A stretch of 11,044 nucleotides of DNA from an uncultured Ignavibacteriota bacterium (GCA_937983305.1 CALKAJ010000032.1:1-11044), one strand, 5' to 3'; positions 1 through 6,775 are shown, counted from the first letter of the stretch. Notes: generated from the sequence alone by a model not told the origin. Translations and numbers: made by a program.

Positions 1-824
1 TCTTCAATCCGTTGGAAATATTTATGTTTTTCTTCTTCTATGTAAACATATAAGTCACCGGAATGTCCTCCTCTTAATCCTGAATCACCCTGTCCTCTCA
101 GAGGTATATAATTACCTTCGCTCACACCTGCGGGAATATTAACCTTTATTGTGCTTTCTGATTTCATTCTTCCGGAACCTGTGCAAGTATCACATTTTTC
201 TTTGATAATTTTTCCTTCACCTCCGCAATGCGGACATTCGGAAACATTTACAAACTGACCGAAGAGAGAACGGGAAACCTGTCTGACTTCACCTGTGCCA
301 TTGCAATGCTGGCATGATACATATCCGCTTCCGGTTTTTGCTCCGGTTCCATCGCATGCGGAGCAGGATTTGAATCTTTTTACCTTAATGGTTTTTTCAA
401 CTCCATCGGCAATTTCTTCAAGTGAGAGTTTCAGGTTAATTTTTAAATCATTACCCGGAACGCCTTGTCTTCTTTGTCTTCTTGAACTGCCTCCGCCGAA
501 AAAGTCATCAAATATGCTTCCTCCGCCAAATCCTCCGAATATATCTCCGAACCTCGAAAAAATATCGTTAATATCTCCAAAGCCCTGAGCTCCTCCCTGG
601 TTTACTCCCTGATGACCGAATCTGTCATACCTTGCTTTTTTATCCGAATCAGATAATATTTCGTATGCTTCGGCGCACTCTTTGAATTTCTCTTCAGCTT
701 CTTTATTGCCCGGGTTTTTATCAGGATGATATTTCATTGCGAGCTTTCTGTAAGCTGATTTAATTTCTTCCTGAGAAGAACTTTTATTTACACCGAGAAT
801 TTCATAGAAATCGCGTTTAGTCAT
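1..824 (-). CDS. dnaJ: Molecular chaperone DnaJ (Hsp40), C-terminus cut by window edge
   Basis: Co-chaperone that binds unfolded proteins and stimulates the ATPase of DnaK (Hsp70) in the cytoplasm. The first 274 codons are visible; the family is usually about 370-385 residues, so the end of the C-terminal substrate-binding region lies off the left edge. Seen in order: J domain (about residues 5-70) with the HPD tripeptide at 33-35 that contacts DnaK; a Gly/Phe-rich linker (about 69-112); and a zinc-binding region with all four CxxCxGxG repeats, starting at Cys154, Cys171, Cys197 and Cys211. This is therefore a complete type I DnaJ. The ATG shares one base with the grpE stop (TAATG), which implies translational coupling. 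A GAGGAAGG stretch formed by the last grpE codons lies 6 bases before the ATG and could act as a Shine-Dalgarno site, unlike the other genes here. Confidence 0.97.
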   Translation of the reverse strand, partial: MTKRDFYEILGVNKSSSQEEIKSAYRKLAMKYHPDKNPGNKEAEEKFKECAEAYEILSDSDKKARYDRFGHQGVNQGGAQGFGDINDIFSRFGDIFGGFGGGSIFDDFFGGGSSRRQRRQGVPGNDLKINLKLSLEEIADGVEKTIKVKRFKSCSACDGTGAKTGSGYVSCQHCNGTGEVRQVSRSLFGQFVNVSECPHCGGEGKIIKEKCDTCTGSGRMKSESTIKVNIPAGVSEGNYIPLRGQGDSGLRGGHSGDLYVYIEEEKHKYFQRIE

Positions 825-1414
825 TATTTACCTTCCTCATTGTTATTTTCAGGCTCAGGAATATCTGCAGACACTAATACTTTTGAATGTTTGATTATTT
901 TATCCTTTAGATAATATCCTTTTTCTATAACTTCCAGAACAGTGTTTGGTGCTACATCCGGATTTGGTATCTGCATAAGTGCATCGCAGGTTTCAACATC
1001 AAATGGTTTTCCGGCAACATCAATTTCTTTAAGTCCTTCCTTTTCCATTATTGCTCTGAATTTATCTGAAATTGAAATGAAACCGGTTTTCAGAGTTTCG
1101 AAATCCTTGGTTTCACCTTTCTCGATTGATTCTCTCGTTCTTGTGATATCGTCATATACCGGAAGAAGTTCTTTGATTATTTTCTCCGAAGCATATTTAA
1201 TGTAATTGGAAATTTCAGAATCTGTTCTTTTTTTGTAATTCTCAAATTCCGCTATTTTTCTCAGGAGAGTATCTTTTAATTTTTCAATTTCTAATTTTAG
1301 TTTTGAAGATTCATCCTGTTCTGTTGAATCCTGAACAGAATCTTTTTCTTTCCCGGTATTTTTTTCCGTTATTTTAATTTCTTTTTTTTCTTTGTTGTTT
1401 TTCATACTAAACAT
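824..1414 (-). CDS. grpE: Nucleotide exchange factor GrpE
   Basis: Homodimeric cytoplasmic co-chaperone that releases ADP from DnaK and so resets the Hsp70 cycle. The 196-residue length is normal for the family. The N-terminus (about 1-35) is highly charged and probably disordered. A long helix likely to form the dimer coiled coil follows (about 37-105, including LRKIAEFENYKKR). The C-terminal beta domain (about 125-190) carries the conserved stretch GKPFDVETCDALMQ and the late motif VIEKGYYLKDKIIKHSKV. The start could be Met1 or Met4 (1403-1405); neither has a Shine-Dalgarno-like sequence, so the choice is open. It sits 55 bases after the intact-frame end of hrcA and overlaps dnaJ by one base, so hrcA-grpE-dnaJ probably form one transcript. 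dnaK, the partner of both products, is not adjacent. Confidence 0.97.
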   Translation of the reverse strand: MFSMKNNKEKKEIKITEKNTGKEKDSVQDSTEQDESSKLKLEIEKLKDTLLRKIAEFENYKKRTDSEISNYIKYASEKIIKELLPVYDDITRTRESIEKGETKDFETLKTGFISISDKFRAIMEKEGLKEIDVAGKPFDVETCDALMQIPNPDVAPNTVLEVIEKGYYLKDKIIKHSKVLVSADIPEPENNNEEGK

Positions 1415-1469
1415 AAATACGTTTAAATTTTATAAAAAAGTTTTCCCGAACTTAAATAATCTTTTCAAA

Positions 1470-1733
1470 TCAGGAGTATGATTCGGAAATCAAATTAGAT
1501 ATATATTGAATCAGTGAAACCATCTTACCGTAGTTAATCCTTTTCGGACCGATGATTCCGATATTTCCTGTCATATCCCCGATTTTATACGATGAATATA
1601 TAACACTGTAATCTTTTAGTTTTTGTTCCTGATTTTCTTTACCTATTGAAATGTTAACTCCGCCTTCAATTGGCTGGAAAATATGGAGAACAAGATTTTT
1701 ATTTTCTGCAATATGTATAATGTTTCTGAAACT
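1470..1733 (-). pseudogene. hrcA: C-terminal part of hrcA, in frame behind the TAA codon
   Basis: This stretch has 87 sense codons, then TGA at 1470-1472, in exactly the same frame as the upstream hrcA portion. It encodes the expected end of HrcA: SFRNIIHIAENKN, then GGVNISIGKEN, then the conserved GNIGIIGPKRINYGKMVSLI, which corresponds to the family's G.IG.IGPTRM.Y motif near the C-terminus. Joined across the TAA, the protein is 342 positions long, the normal family size. No frameshift and no second stop is present, which points to a single recent base change (for example CAA, AAA or GAA to TAA) or a sequencing error. There is no convincing independent start, so separate translation is unlikely. 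The bases after the stop (TAAA) do not favour readthrough. Confidence 0.85.
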
Positions 1734-2498
1734 TTATGGGTCTTCAAATTCCGGTTGATTAATAATTTCGCCTGTTCCGCCGATATGAATTGTGCCTCCT
1801 TTTTCTTCTTCCGAATGCATCTTATCAAGTGAATTTATAAAAAGCTGTACAAGTTCCGGCTCGTCATTTTTAATGCTGTGCAGTCTCTCCGAATAAGTTT
1901 CTTTTATTTCCTTAAGAGTTAAGCCTGATAATCTTTCATTTAGAATTCTTGCTATGCTTTCAAGCCGGGTTCTTGTAATCTCGCCTTCAATTTCCATTAT
2001 GACGGTTTTTACATAACCCGATTTAATATTTAAAATAACAAGAACCCTGTTTGAGGAAACCTGCATCATATCAATTTTTTCAAAAACACCGGAGCTAAGA
2101 AATGGTTTTGTAACAATTGAAAGCTGATGCGAAATTTTGCTCAGAATTCTCGATGTCTCGATGTATAAATTCTCTTCTTCGAAATATCCCGGCTTCATTT
2201 CGTCAAAACTGTTTTTAATCATTTCCATTTCGGAATTTTTTAAATCGTGCCTGTTCATCAGGGAATTAACATAAAATCTCAATCCTTTATCGGTAGGAAT
2301 TCTTCCAGCCGACGTATGCGGAGTTGATAAAAGGTCAAGCTCTTCCAGGTCGCTCATAACATTTCGAATAGTAGCTGAAGACAGGTTCAGGTCAGTTTGT
2401 TTCGATACTGATCTGGAGCCGACCGGTAAAGCCGATTTAATAAAATTCTCGACTACGTATTTTAATACTTCCTTCTCTCTATGTGAGAGATTTTCCAT
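1734..2498 (-). CDS. hrcA: Heat-inducible transcription repressor HrcA, cut short by an in-frame TAA
   Basis: HrcA normally represses class I heat-shock genes by binding CIRCE operators as a dimer. The visible 254 residues start with the winged-helix DNA-binding domain (about 3-75), including PVGSRSVSKQTDLNLSSATI and the family signature TPHTSAGRIPTDKGLRFYV (58-76). The first part of the GAF-like domain with its inserted dimerisation segment follows, and the frame ends at NQPEFEDP. HrcA proteins usually have about 340-350 residues. The missing C-terminus is encoded directly downstream in the same frame (1470-1733), so the TAA at 1734-1736 is a nonsense codon and not the natural end. A 254-residue product would keep the DNA-binding domain but lose the end of the GAF-like domain, so it is probably non-functional or altered. 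No CIRCE sequence (TTAGCACTC-N9-GAGTGCTAA) is visible upstream. The start fits the family N-terminus. Confidence 0.9.
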   Translation of the reverse strand: MENLSHREKEVLKYVVENFIKSALPVGSRSVSKQTDLNLSSATIRNVMSDLEELDLLSTPHTSAGRIPTDKGLRFYVNSLMNRHDLKNSEMEMIKNSFDEMKPGYFEEENLYIETSRILSKISHQLSIVTKPFLSSGVFEKIDMMQVSSNRVLVILNIKSGYVKTVIMEIEGEITRTRLESIARILNERLSGLTLKEIKETYSERLHSIKNDEPELVQLFINSLDKMHSEEEKGGTIHIGGTGEIINQPEFEDP

Positions 2499-2518
2499 TT
2501 CAATTAATTAAGTTTGTA

Positions 2519-2549
2519 CAAATTTAATAATTTAAATAACAATTATAAA
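2519..2549 (-). promoter_or_regulatory. Possible Bacteroidota-type promoter for hrcA-grpE-dnaJ
   Basis: On the minus strand, TTTA (2549-2546), 19 bases, then TAAATTTG (2526-2519). The latter is a full match to the Bacteroidota -7 pattern TAnnTTTG; the former is 3 of 4 against the -33 pattern TTTG. The -7 element ends 20 bases before the hrcA ATG. The region is very AT-rich, so chance matches are possible. No CIRCE operator overlaps it. Confidence 0.4.
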
Positions 2550-2558
2550 TTCAATAAC

Positions 2559-2584
2559 AAAAAGCGGGCTAAAGAAGTTTTAGC
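2559..2584 (-). terminator. Possible intrinsic terminator after the glycosyltransferase
   Basis: Inverted repeat GCTAAA (2568-2573) / TTTAGC (2579-2584) with a 5-base loop. Read on the minus strand it is followed by CCGC and then five T (2563-2559). It lies 23 bases beyond the glycosyltransferase stop and upstream of the hrcA promoter candidate, as expected for the end of the nadB-glycosyltransferase transcript. The short, AT-rich stem and the 4-base gap before the T run make it weak. Confidence 0.4.
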
Positions 2585-2607
2585 AAATATTCCGTCTTTT
2601 GAGTGAT

Positions 2608-3489
2608 TTATCTGTCGAAAACCCTTCTTACATATCCCGAAAGCTTAAGAGCAATATAAAGCACCGGAAATAAAACGAAATTAAAATTATGTTTTTTAAA
2701 ATATCTGATACAGTCGTTATTCCATAAGGAAATCATATAGGCGCGGTTTTTATATACACTTGTTCCTTTTCTGTGAAGTATCTGTGCATTATGATTGAAA
2801 AATATTTTGTAACCTTTATCGTGTACTTTCTTGCAAAGGTCAACATCGCTGTAGAACATATCAAATCTGTCATCAAGAAAATCAACTTCTTTTAATATAT
2901 TTGCCGGTATCATTAGTGCGGCACCCATCGGCTGGTCAACTTCTCTTGTAGAGTTATGGTCAAAATAATGCATTTTCCATCTTGAAAAGAGTTTGCTCTT
3001 TGGAAAAATTTTTGGAAGCAAAGTAAGTTCTGAAAATAAATCTCTGTATTTTGGGAAAGTCCTGCAGGAATGTTGAATGTCTTTTGTCCGGAAAAATAAC
3101 TGCGGAGCGACAATACCTACATTTTCATTTTTCTTAATAAAATAAACAAGCTTCTCAAGGGCATCGTCATAAACTTCGGTATCAGGATTCAAAAGCATAA
3201 CGTATTCACCTTCGGCGATTTTTAAACCCTGATTAGCTCCTCTTGTAAATCCAAGATTTTCTTTGTTGCTAATAAACTTAACATTAGTGCCTTTATAGCA
3301 ATCTATAAATGCCTGAATGGATTTAATAGTATTATCCTGAGAGAAATTATCAATTACTATTGCTTCAATGTAGTCTTTTTTATTTCCCTTTTTGTCAAAA
3401 AAAACAGATTTCAGGCACTCGACAATTTCATCATCGCTGTTCCATGCAACTACAACAACGGAAATTTTTGGGTGTGTGGTATTGGTCAC
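2608..3489 (-). CDS. Family 2 glycosyltransferase (rhamnosyltransferase-like)
   Basis: Likely transfers a sugar from a nucleotide-sugar donor to a cell-surface glycan or lipid acceptor at the cytoplasmic membrane; donor and acceptor cannot be read from the sequence. The GT-A fold is clear: start strand ISVVVVAWNSDDEIVECL (9-26), AIVIDN (43-48), NKENLGFTRGANQGL (75-89), and the metal-binding DxD-type motif in LLNPDTE (D103-T104-E105). QPMGAALMIP (186-195) and FDMFYSDVDLCKKV (209-222) resemble the rhamnosyltransferase (WbbL/RfbF-like) subgroup. The last 25 residues are hydrophobic and basic (FVLFPVLYIALKLSGYVRR) and may touch the membrane. The start is GTG (3489-3487), inside the nadB stop (GTGA, 4-base overlap), so it is probably translated by coupling to nadB. 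The pairing with an NAD-synthesis gene has no evident metabolic reason. Confidence 0.92.
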   Translation of the reverse strand: MTNTTHPKISVVVVAWNSDDEIVECLKSVFFDKKGNKKDYIEAIVIDNFSQDNTIKSIQAFIDCYKGTNVKFISNKENLGFTRGANQGLKIAEGEYVMLLNPDTEVYDDALEKLVYFIKKNENVGIVAPQLFFRTKDIQHSCRTFPKYRDLFSELTLLPKIFPKSKLFSRWKMHYFDHNSTREVDQPMGAALMIPANILKEVDFLDDRFDMFYSDVDLCKKVHDKGYKIFFNHNAQILHRKGTSVYKNRAYMISLWNNDCIRYFKKHNFNFVLFPVLYIALKLSGYVRRVFDR

Positions 3490-5117
3490 TTCTTCTTTAA
3501 ATTAATTTCATTCAAATATGTTTTATCGTCCCTTTCCGGAAAGTCAAGCATGTAATGCAAGCCGCGGGATTCTTTCCTTTTCATTGCTGATTTAATAATG
3601 ATATAGGAAACTGTTACAAGATTTCTGAGTTCAAGCAGTTCTACGGAAACTTTCGTTTTATCATAAAATTCTTTTATCTCTTCGCGAAGCATTTTAATCC
3701 TTCTCATTGCCCGTTCAAGCCGGCTGATGCTTCTTACTATTCCAACGTAATCGCTCATAATCTCTTTTATCTCGCGTTTATCGTGTGAGAAGTAAATTCT
3801 TTCCTCCGCGTTTTCGGTTCCGTCATCAGTCCAGTTTAATATAGAGTCTTCAATAAGTTTCAGATTCGTATTAAAACTTTTTCTGACCTTACTTGTCTTC
3901 AGTTCCTTTGCAATGGAGTTATATATTGAATCTGCAAACACAACAGCCTCAAGTAATGAGTTTGAAGCAAGCCGGTTTGCTCCGTGTACTCCCGTCATTG
4001 CTACTTCGCCGCAGGCAAACAGATTTTTAATATTTGTTTTTCCTTCAAGGTCTGTTTTAATTCCTCCGCAGGCATAATGAGCCGCAGGGACAACAGGTAT
4101 CATATCTTTTGTTATATCAATTCCTCTTTCGAAGCATTTTTTGTAAATATGAGGAAATTCATTTTTAACTTTTTTGCCAATTGGACTGCAATCAAGATAA
4201 ACAAAGGGTTCGCCGCTTTTTTTAAGTTCCGAGTCAATTGCTCTTGCAACTATGTCTCTCGGTGCAAGTGATTTTCGCTTGTCATATTTATGCATAAACT
4301 CTTTGCCGCTTTTTAACCTGAGAACAGCGCCCGCACCTCTTACCGCTTCGGAGATAAGGAATACCTGAGAATCAATATCCACTTCGCTTTCATATAACGA
4401 TGTCGGATGGAACTGAACAAACTCCATATTAGAAAGTTCACAACCTGCTCTGTAACCCATTGCAAAACCGTCTCCTGTAGCTATTGCAGGATTAGTTGTA
4501 TGAAGATAAACCTGCCCGAGTCCGCCTGTAGCAATAATAGTTTTACGCGAAATAATTTTTTCAACTTTGTTTGACTTAACGTTCAAAGCATATATCCCAT
4601 AGCAGGATTTATCTTTCTTCCTGATTTTGTTTTGTATGTTTTTATTTGTCAGTAAATCAATTGAAAAAAAGTATTCGTGGATTTTAATATTTTTGTTTTT
4701 TGATATTCCGTAAAGTAAAGCTCTTTCAATTTCTTTTCCGGTAAGGTCTTTTGCGTGAACTATTCTGCTTCTTGAATGTCCGCCTTCTTTTCCAAGCTTT
4801 AATTTGCCTTTTGAGTCTTTCGTGAATCTGACTCCCTGCTCAAGTAAATCATAAATAATATTCGGACCGTCGGCAACAATTTTCTTTACGGCTTCAAGAC
4901 TGCAAAGTCCGCCGCCGCAATCCATAGTATCTTTGATATGTAAATCAAAATTATCATCAGTACCAAGTACGGAAGCAATTCCTCCCTGAGCATAATTGGT
5001 GTTCGATTCGGCTTTTCTTTTTTTTGTAATGACAATTACTTTCCCGAATTTGCTTAAACGTAATGCAAGAGAAAGTCCTGCAATGCCGCTGCCAATAATT
5101 AAAAAATCAGTTCTCAT
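3486..5117 (-). CDS. nadB: L-aspartate oxidase (NadB)
   Basis: FAD enzyme that oxidises L-aspartate to iminoaspartate, which quinolinate synthase NadA converts to quinolinate: the first step of de novo NAD synthesis. The 543-residue length is typical. Seen in order: Rossmann FAD motif GSGIAGLSLALRL (9-21); NYAQGGIAS (41-49); ATGGLGQVYLHTTNP (196-210) with GDGFAMGYRAG (215-225); FVQFHPTSLYE (233-243); EAVRGAGAVL (257-266); APRDIVARAID (285-295) with Arg287; HYACGG (347-352); and GEVAMTGVHGANRLASNSLLEAV (370-392) with Arg382. The His and the two Arg match active-site positions known in E. coli NadB. The C-terminal helical domain ends with RGLHYMLDFP, usual for NadB and against succinate dehydrogenase or fumarate reductase flavoproteins. 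nadA and nadC are not in the window. It is transcribed first in a two-gene unit with the glycosyltransferase. Confidence 0.97.
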   Translation of the reverse strand: MRTDFLIIGSGIAGLSLALRLSKFGKVIVITKKRKAESNTNYAQGGIASVLGTDDNFDLHIKDTMDCGGGLCSLEAVKKIVADGPNIIYDLLEQGVRFTKDSKGKLKLGKEGGHSRSRIVHAKDLTGKEIERALLYGISKNKNIKIHEYFFSIDLLTNKNIQNKIRKKDKSCYGIYALNVKSNKVEKIISRKTIIATGGLGQVYLHTTNPAIATGDGFAMGYRAGCELSNMEFVQFHPTSLYESEVDIDSQVFLISEAVRGAGAVLRLKSGKEFMHKYDKRKSLAPRDIVARAIDSELKKSGEPFVYLDCSPIGKKVKNEFPHIYKKCFERGIDITKDMIPVVPAAHYACGGIKTDLEGKTNIKNLFACGEVAMTGVHGANRLASNSLLEAVVFADSIYNSIAKELKTSKVRKSFNTNLKLIEDSILNWTDDGTENAEERIYFSHDKREIKEIMSDYVGIVRSISRLERAMRRIKMLREEIKEFYDKTKVSVELLELRNLVTVSYIIIKSAMKRKESRGLHYMLDFPERDDKTYLNEINLKKK

Positions 5118-5130
5118 AAGGGTAATAAAA

Positions 5131-5161
5131 TAAGACTATTATTCAGATTTTAAAAGCCAAA
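5131..5161 (-). promoter_or_regulatory. Possible promoter for nadB
   Basis: On the minus strand, TTTG (5161-5158), 19 bases, TAGTCTTA (5138-5131): a full -33 match and a partial -7 match (TA plus 2 of 4 of TTTG) to the Bacteroidota pattern. It lies between the aminotransferase terminator and the nadB ATG, where a promoter is needed. It is a weak match in AT-rich sequence. Confidence 0.3.
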
Positions 5162-5169
5162 ACCCGCAT

Positions 5170-5205
5170 AAAAAACAGGGCTGTTTAATTGTTAAACAGC
5201 CCCTG
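5170..5205 (-). terminator. Intrinsic terminator of the aminotransferase gene
   Basis: A perfect 11-bp inverted repeat, GGGCTGTTTAA (5178-5188) and TTAAACAGCCC (5192-5202), with a 3-base loop; it extends to CAGGG/CCCTG if one C is bulged. On the minus strand it is followed directly by TG and six T (5175-5170). It lies 27 bases beyond the aminotransferase stop and separates that gene from nadB, so the two are probably transcribed separately. Confidence 0.85.
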
Positions 5206-5231
5206 AGTTTTTAAAATCAATCCTGAGTGAA

Positions 5232-6392
5232 TTACCAGGCGATATTATCTTTTATGCGTTTGATTGCTTCTTTAATATTTTCTCTTGAGTTTGCATAGGA
5301 AAATCTTAAATAACCTTCGCCGTACTGTCCGAATGCAGTTCCTGCAAGTGAAGCAACTCCGGCTTTGTATAACAGATGGTCATTAAGTTCTCTTGCAGTC
5401 ATTCCGGTTTTTGTTATATTTGGGAATGCGTAAAAAGCACCGTGAGGAATTATGCAGGAGAATCCTTTGATGGAATTCAAACCTTCAACAATGATTTCTC
5501 TTCTTGCAAGAAATTCTTCTCTCATCTTATCAACCGAATCCTGAGGTCCTGTTAATGCTTCAATACAGCCTTTCTGGACGAATGCGTTTGTACAGGAAAC
5601 ACTGTTTGTCATAAGCTTTGCAATATGAGGTGCGATTTCTTTATTCATAATTCCGAAGCCGGCTCTCCATCCTGTCATTGCATAATACTTTGAGTATCCG
5701 TCAAGTATAATAGTTCTGTCTTTAAAACCGGGAACCTGAGCAATACTGAAATGCTCTCCTTCGAAAATAAGTCTGCTGTAGATTTCATCACTCAGAATCC
5801 AGCAATCTTTATCTTTCAGAATATCGGCAATCTTTACGATATCTTCTTTTGTAAGGATACCGCCCGTTGGATTTTGAGGTGAATTTATTATAACTAATTT
5901 GGTTTTATCCGTAACCAGTTTTTTGAATTCCTCAATATCAAATGCGAATTCTTTTTCCTCTCTTAAAGGAATAGGGACTGCTTTGCCGCCAACGAAGTTA
6001 ATCATTGATTCGTAAATCGGGAATCCGGGGTTTGGATAGATAACTTCATCTCCCTCATCAATAAGGGCAAGAATTACGAAAAACATAACCGGTTTACCTC
6101 CGGGAGTAACAACTACGTCATCCATAGTAAAATCAAGACCTCTTGTTCTTGACATATATTCTGCAACAACTTTTCGATGTTCTATTGTTCCCGGTGAGGG
6201 TGTGTAATGCGTATCGCCTGCCTTGATAGATTTAATCGCAGCTTCACGAATATTATCCGGAGTATCAAAATCCGGCTCGCCTATTTCAAGGTGAATAATA
6301 CTTTTGCCTTCGGCTTCAAGTTTTTTTGCTTTTGCGAGGACTTCGAAAGCGGTTTCGGTTCCGAGTCTCTCCATTCTCTTTGCTAATTTCAT
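5232..6392 (-). CDS. PLP-dependent class I/II aminotransferase (AspC-like)
   Basis: Fold type I pyridoxal-phosphate enzyme that moves an amino group between an amino acid and a 2-oxo acid; the likely substrate is aspartate or another acidic or aromatic amino acid, but specificity cannot be read. The 386-residue length is usual. Motifs: EIGEPDFDTP (36-45); HYTPSPGTIEHR (62-73); VVVTPGGKPVMFF (93-105); YPNPGFPIYES (119-129); NSPQNPTGG (170-178) with the cofactor-contacting Asn174; SDEIYSRLIF (201-210) with Asp202 and Tyr205; DGYSKYYAMTGWRAGF (231-246) with the Schiff-base Lys235 and Arg243; and YLRFSYANS (361-369) with Arg363, the usual carboxylate-binding arginine. All catalytic residues are present. 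A strong terminator follows, so it is probably transcribed alone. NadB next door consumes aspartate, which makes an aspartate link tempting but unproven. Confidence 0.93.
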   Translation of the reverse strand: MKLAKRMERLGTETAFEVLAKAKKLEAEGKSIIHLEIGEPDFDTPDNIREAAIKSIKAGDTHYTPSPGTIEHRKVVAEYMSRTRGLDFTMDDVVVTPGGKPVMFFVILALIDEGDEVIYPNPGFPIYESMINFVGGKAVPIPLREEKEFAFDIEEFKKLVTDKTKLVIINSPQNPTGGILTKEDIVKIADILKDKDCWILSDEIYSRLIFEGEHFSIAQVPGFKDRTIILDGYSKYYAMTGWRAGFGIMNKEIAPHIAKLMTNSVSCTNAFVQKGCIEALTGPQDSVDKMREEFLARREIIVEGLNSIKGFSCIIPHGAFYAFPNITKTGMTARELNDHLLYKAGVASLAGTAFGQYGEGYLRFSYANSRENIKEAIKRIKDNIAW

Positions 6393-6443
6393 ACTCTATA
6401 GGGTAAATTTATTAAAAACGAAATTCTGTAATTTACTGTAATA

Positions 6444-6474
6444 TGAAAATACTTTTTACATAATTCAATGCAAA
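6444..6474 (-). promoter_or_regulatory. Possible promoter for the aminotransferase gene
   Basis: On the minus strand, TTTG (6474-6471), 19 bases, TATTTTCA (6451-6444). The -33 element matches fully; the -7 element has TA and 2 of the 4 bases of TTTG. The rest of the 6393-6508 spacer holds no other signal I can support. Whether the upstream tRNA-Val transcript also reads into this gene cannot be told. Confidence 0.3.
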
Positions 6475-6508
6475 TGTTTATAGATATTTGGTCGTGTGGG
6501 GGAAGTTG

Positions 6509-6582
6509 TGGGCGATTAAGGATTCGAACCTCAGACCCCTTCGGTGTAAACGAAGTGCTCTAACCAGCTGAGCTAATCGCCC
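6509..6582 (-). tRNA. tRNA-Val, anticodon TAC
   Basis: The minus strand folds into a complete cloverleaf: 7-bp acceptor stem (GGGCGAT with ATCGCCC), D arm GCTC/GAGC with loop AGCTGGTTA, anticodon stem CTTCG/CGAAG around loop TTTACAC (anticodon TAC, reading GTA and other Val codons), 5-base variable loop GGGTC, T arm with loop TTCGAAT, and discriminator A at 6509. The next bases are CAA, not CCA, so the CCA tail is not encoded and must be added by tRNA nucleotidyltransferase. No clear terminator follows. Confidence 0.96.
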
Positions 6583-6720
6583 TTTGAACAATACGCAAGT
6601 TAATAAATTTTATATTATTATTCAATTGAGAAAAAAAGTATAAATAATTTAGAAAAACAAAAGGGCATTTAAGTTTTTGAAAATATAATATTTTTGATAA
6701 AAAAATAGACGGAATATTGC
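6583..6720. other. AT-rich spacer at the change of gene direction
   Basis: This spacer separates the minus-strand tRNA-Val from the plus-strand lipoprotein gene. It is very AT-rich with A and T runs. It should hold the tRNA promoter on the minus strand, but I see no match good enough to call. I find no coding sequence, repeat or stable hairpin in it. Confidence 0.5.
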
Positions 6721-6752
6721 TTTGAAACTGCAAATTATTAATAGTATATTTT
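6721..6752 (+). promoter_or_regulatory. Possible promoter for the lipoprotein-upp unit
   Basis: TTTG (6721-6724), 20 bases, TATATTTT (6745-6752): a full -33 match and 5 of 6 fixed bases of the Bacteroidota -7 pattern TAnnTTTG. It ends 23 bases before the lipoprotein ATG. The TTGACA at 6751-6756 would be too close to the start to serve as a sigma-70 -35 box. Confidence 0.4.
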
Positions 6753-6775
6753 GACAATATATTAACTTTAATTAA

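Noticed and set aside
295..588. Plus-strand frame inside dnaJ, and similar frames opposite grpE, nadB, upp and rel
   Set aside because: They lie opposite well-supported genes with full family motifs and encode low-complexity or featureless sequence.
1438..1453. AAGTT / AACTT hairpin followed by T residues on the minus strand between hrcA and grpE
   Set aside because: The stem has only 5 mostly A-T pairs; too weak to call a terminator or attenuator inside the operon.
1643..1828. A 61-codon minus-strand frame crossing the hrcA stop, which at first suggested a frameshift
   Set aside because: The HrcA C-terminus continues in the original frame after the TAA, with family motifs; the 61-codon frame has no HrcA-like sequence and is a shadow.
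2568..2584. GCTAAA...TTTAGC repeat upstream of hrcA as a CIRCE operator
   Set aside because: CIRCE has TTAGCACTC and GAGTGCTAA with a 9-base spacer. Here the half-sites are in the reverse arrangement, the loop is 5 bases and the ACTC/GAGT parts are missing.
6751..6756. TTGACA as a sigma-70 -35 box
   Set aside because: A -10 box 17 bases further on would fall on the lipoprotein start codon, and no TATAAT-like sequence is there.
6560..6757. 65-codon minus-strand reading frame
   Set aside because: It overlaps the tRNA-Val gene and otherwise lies in AT-rich spacer; its translation has no recognisable features.
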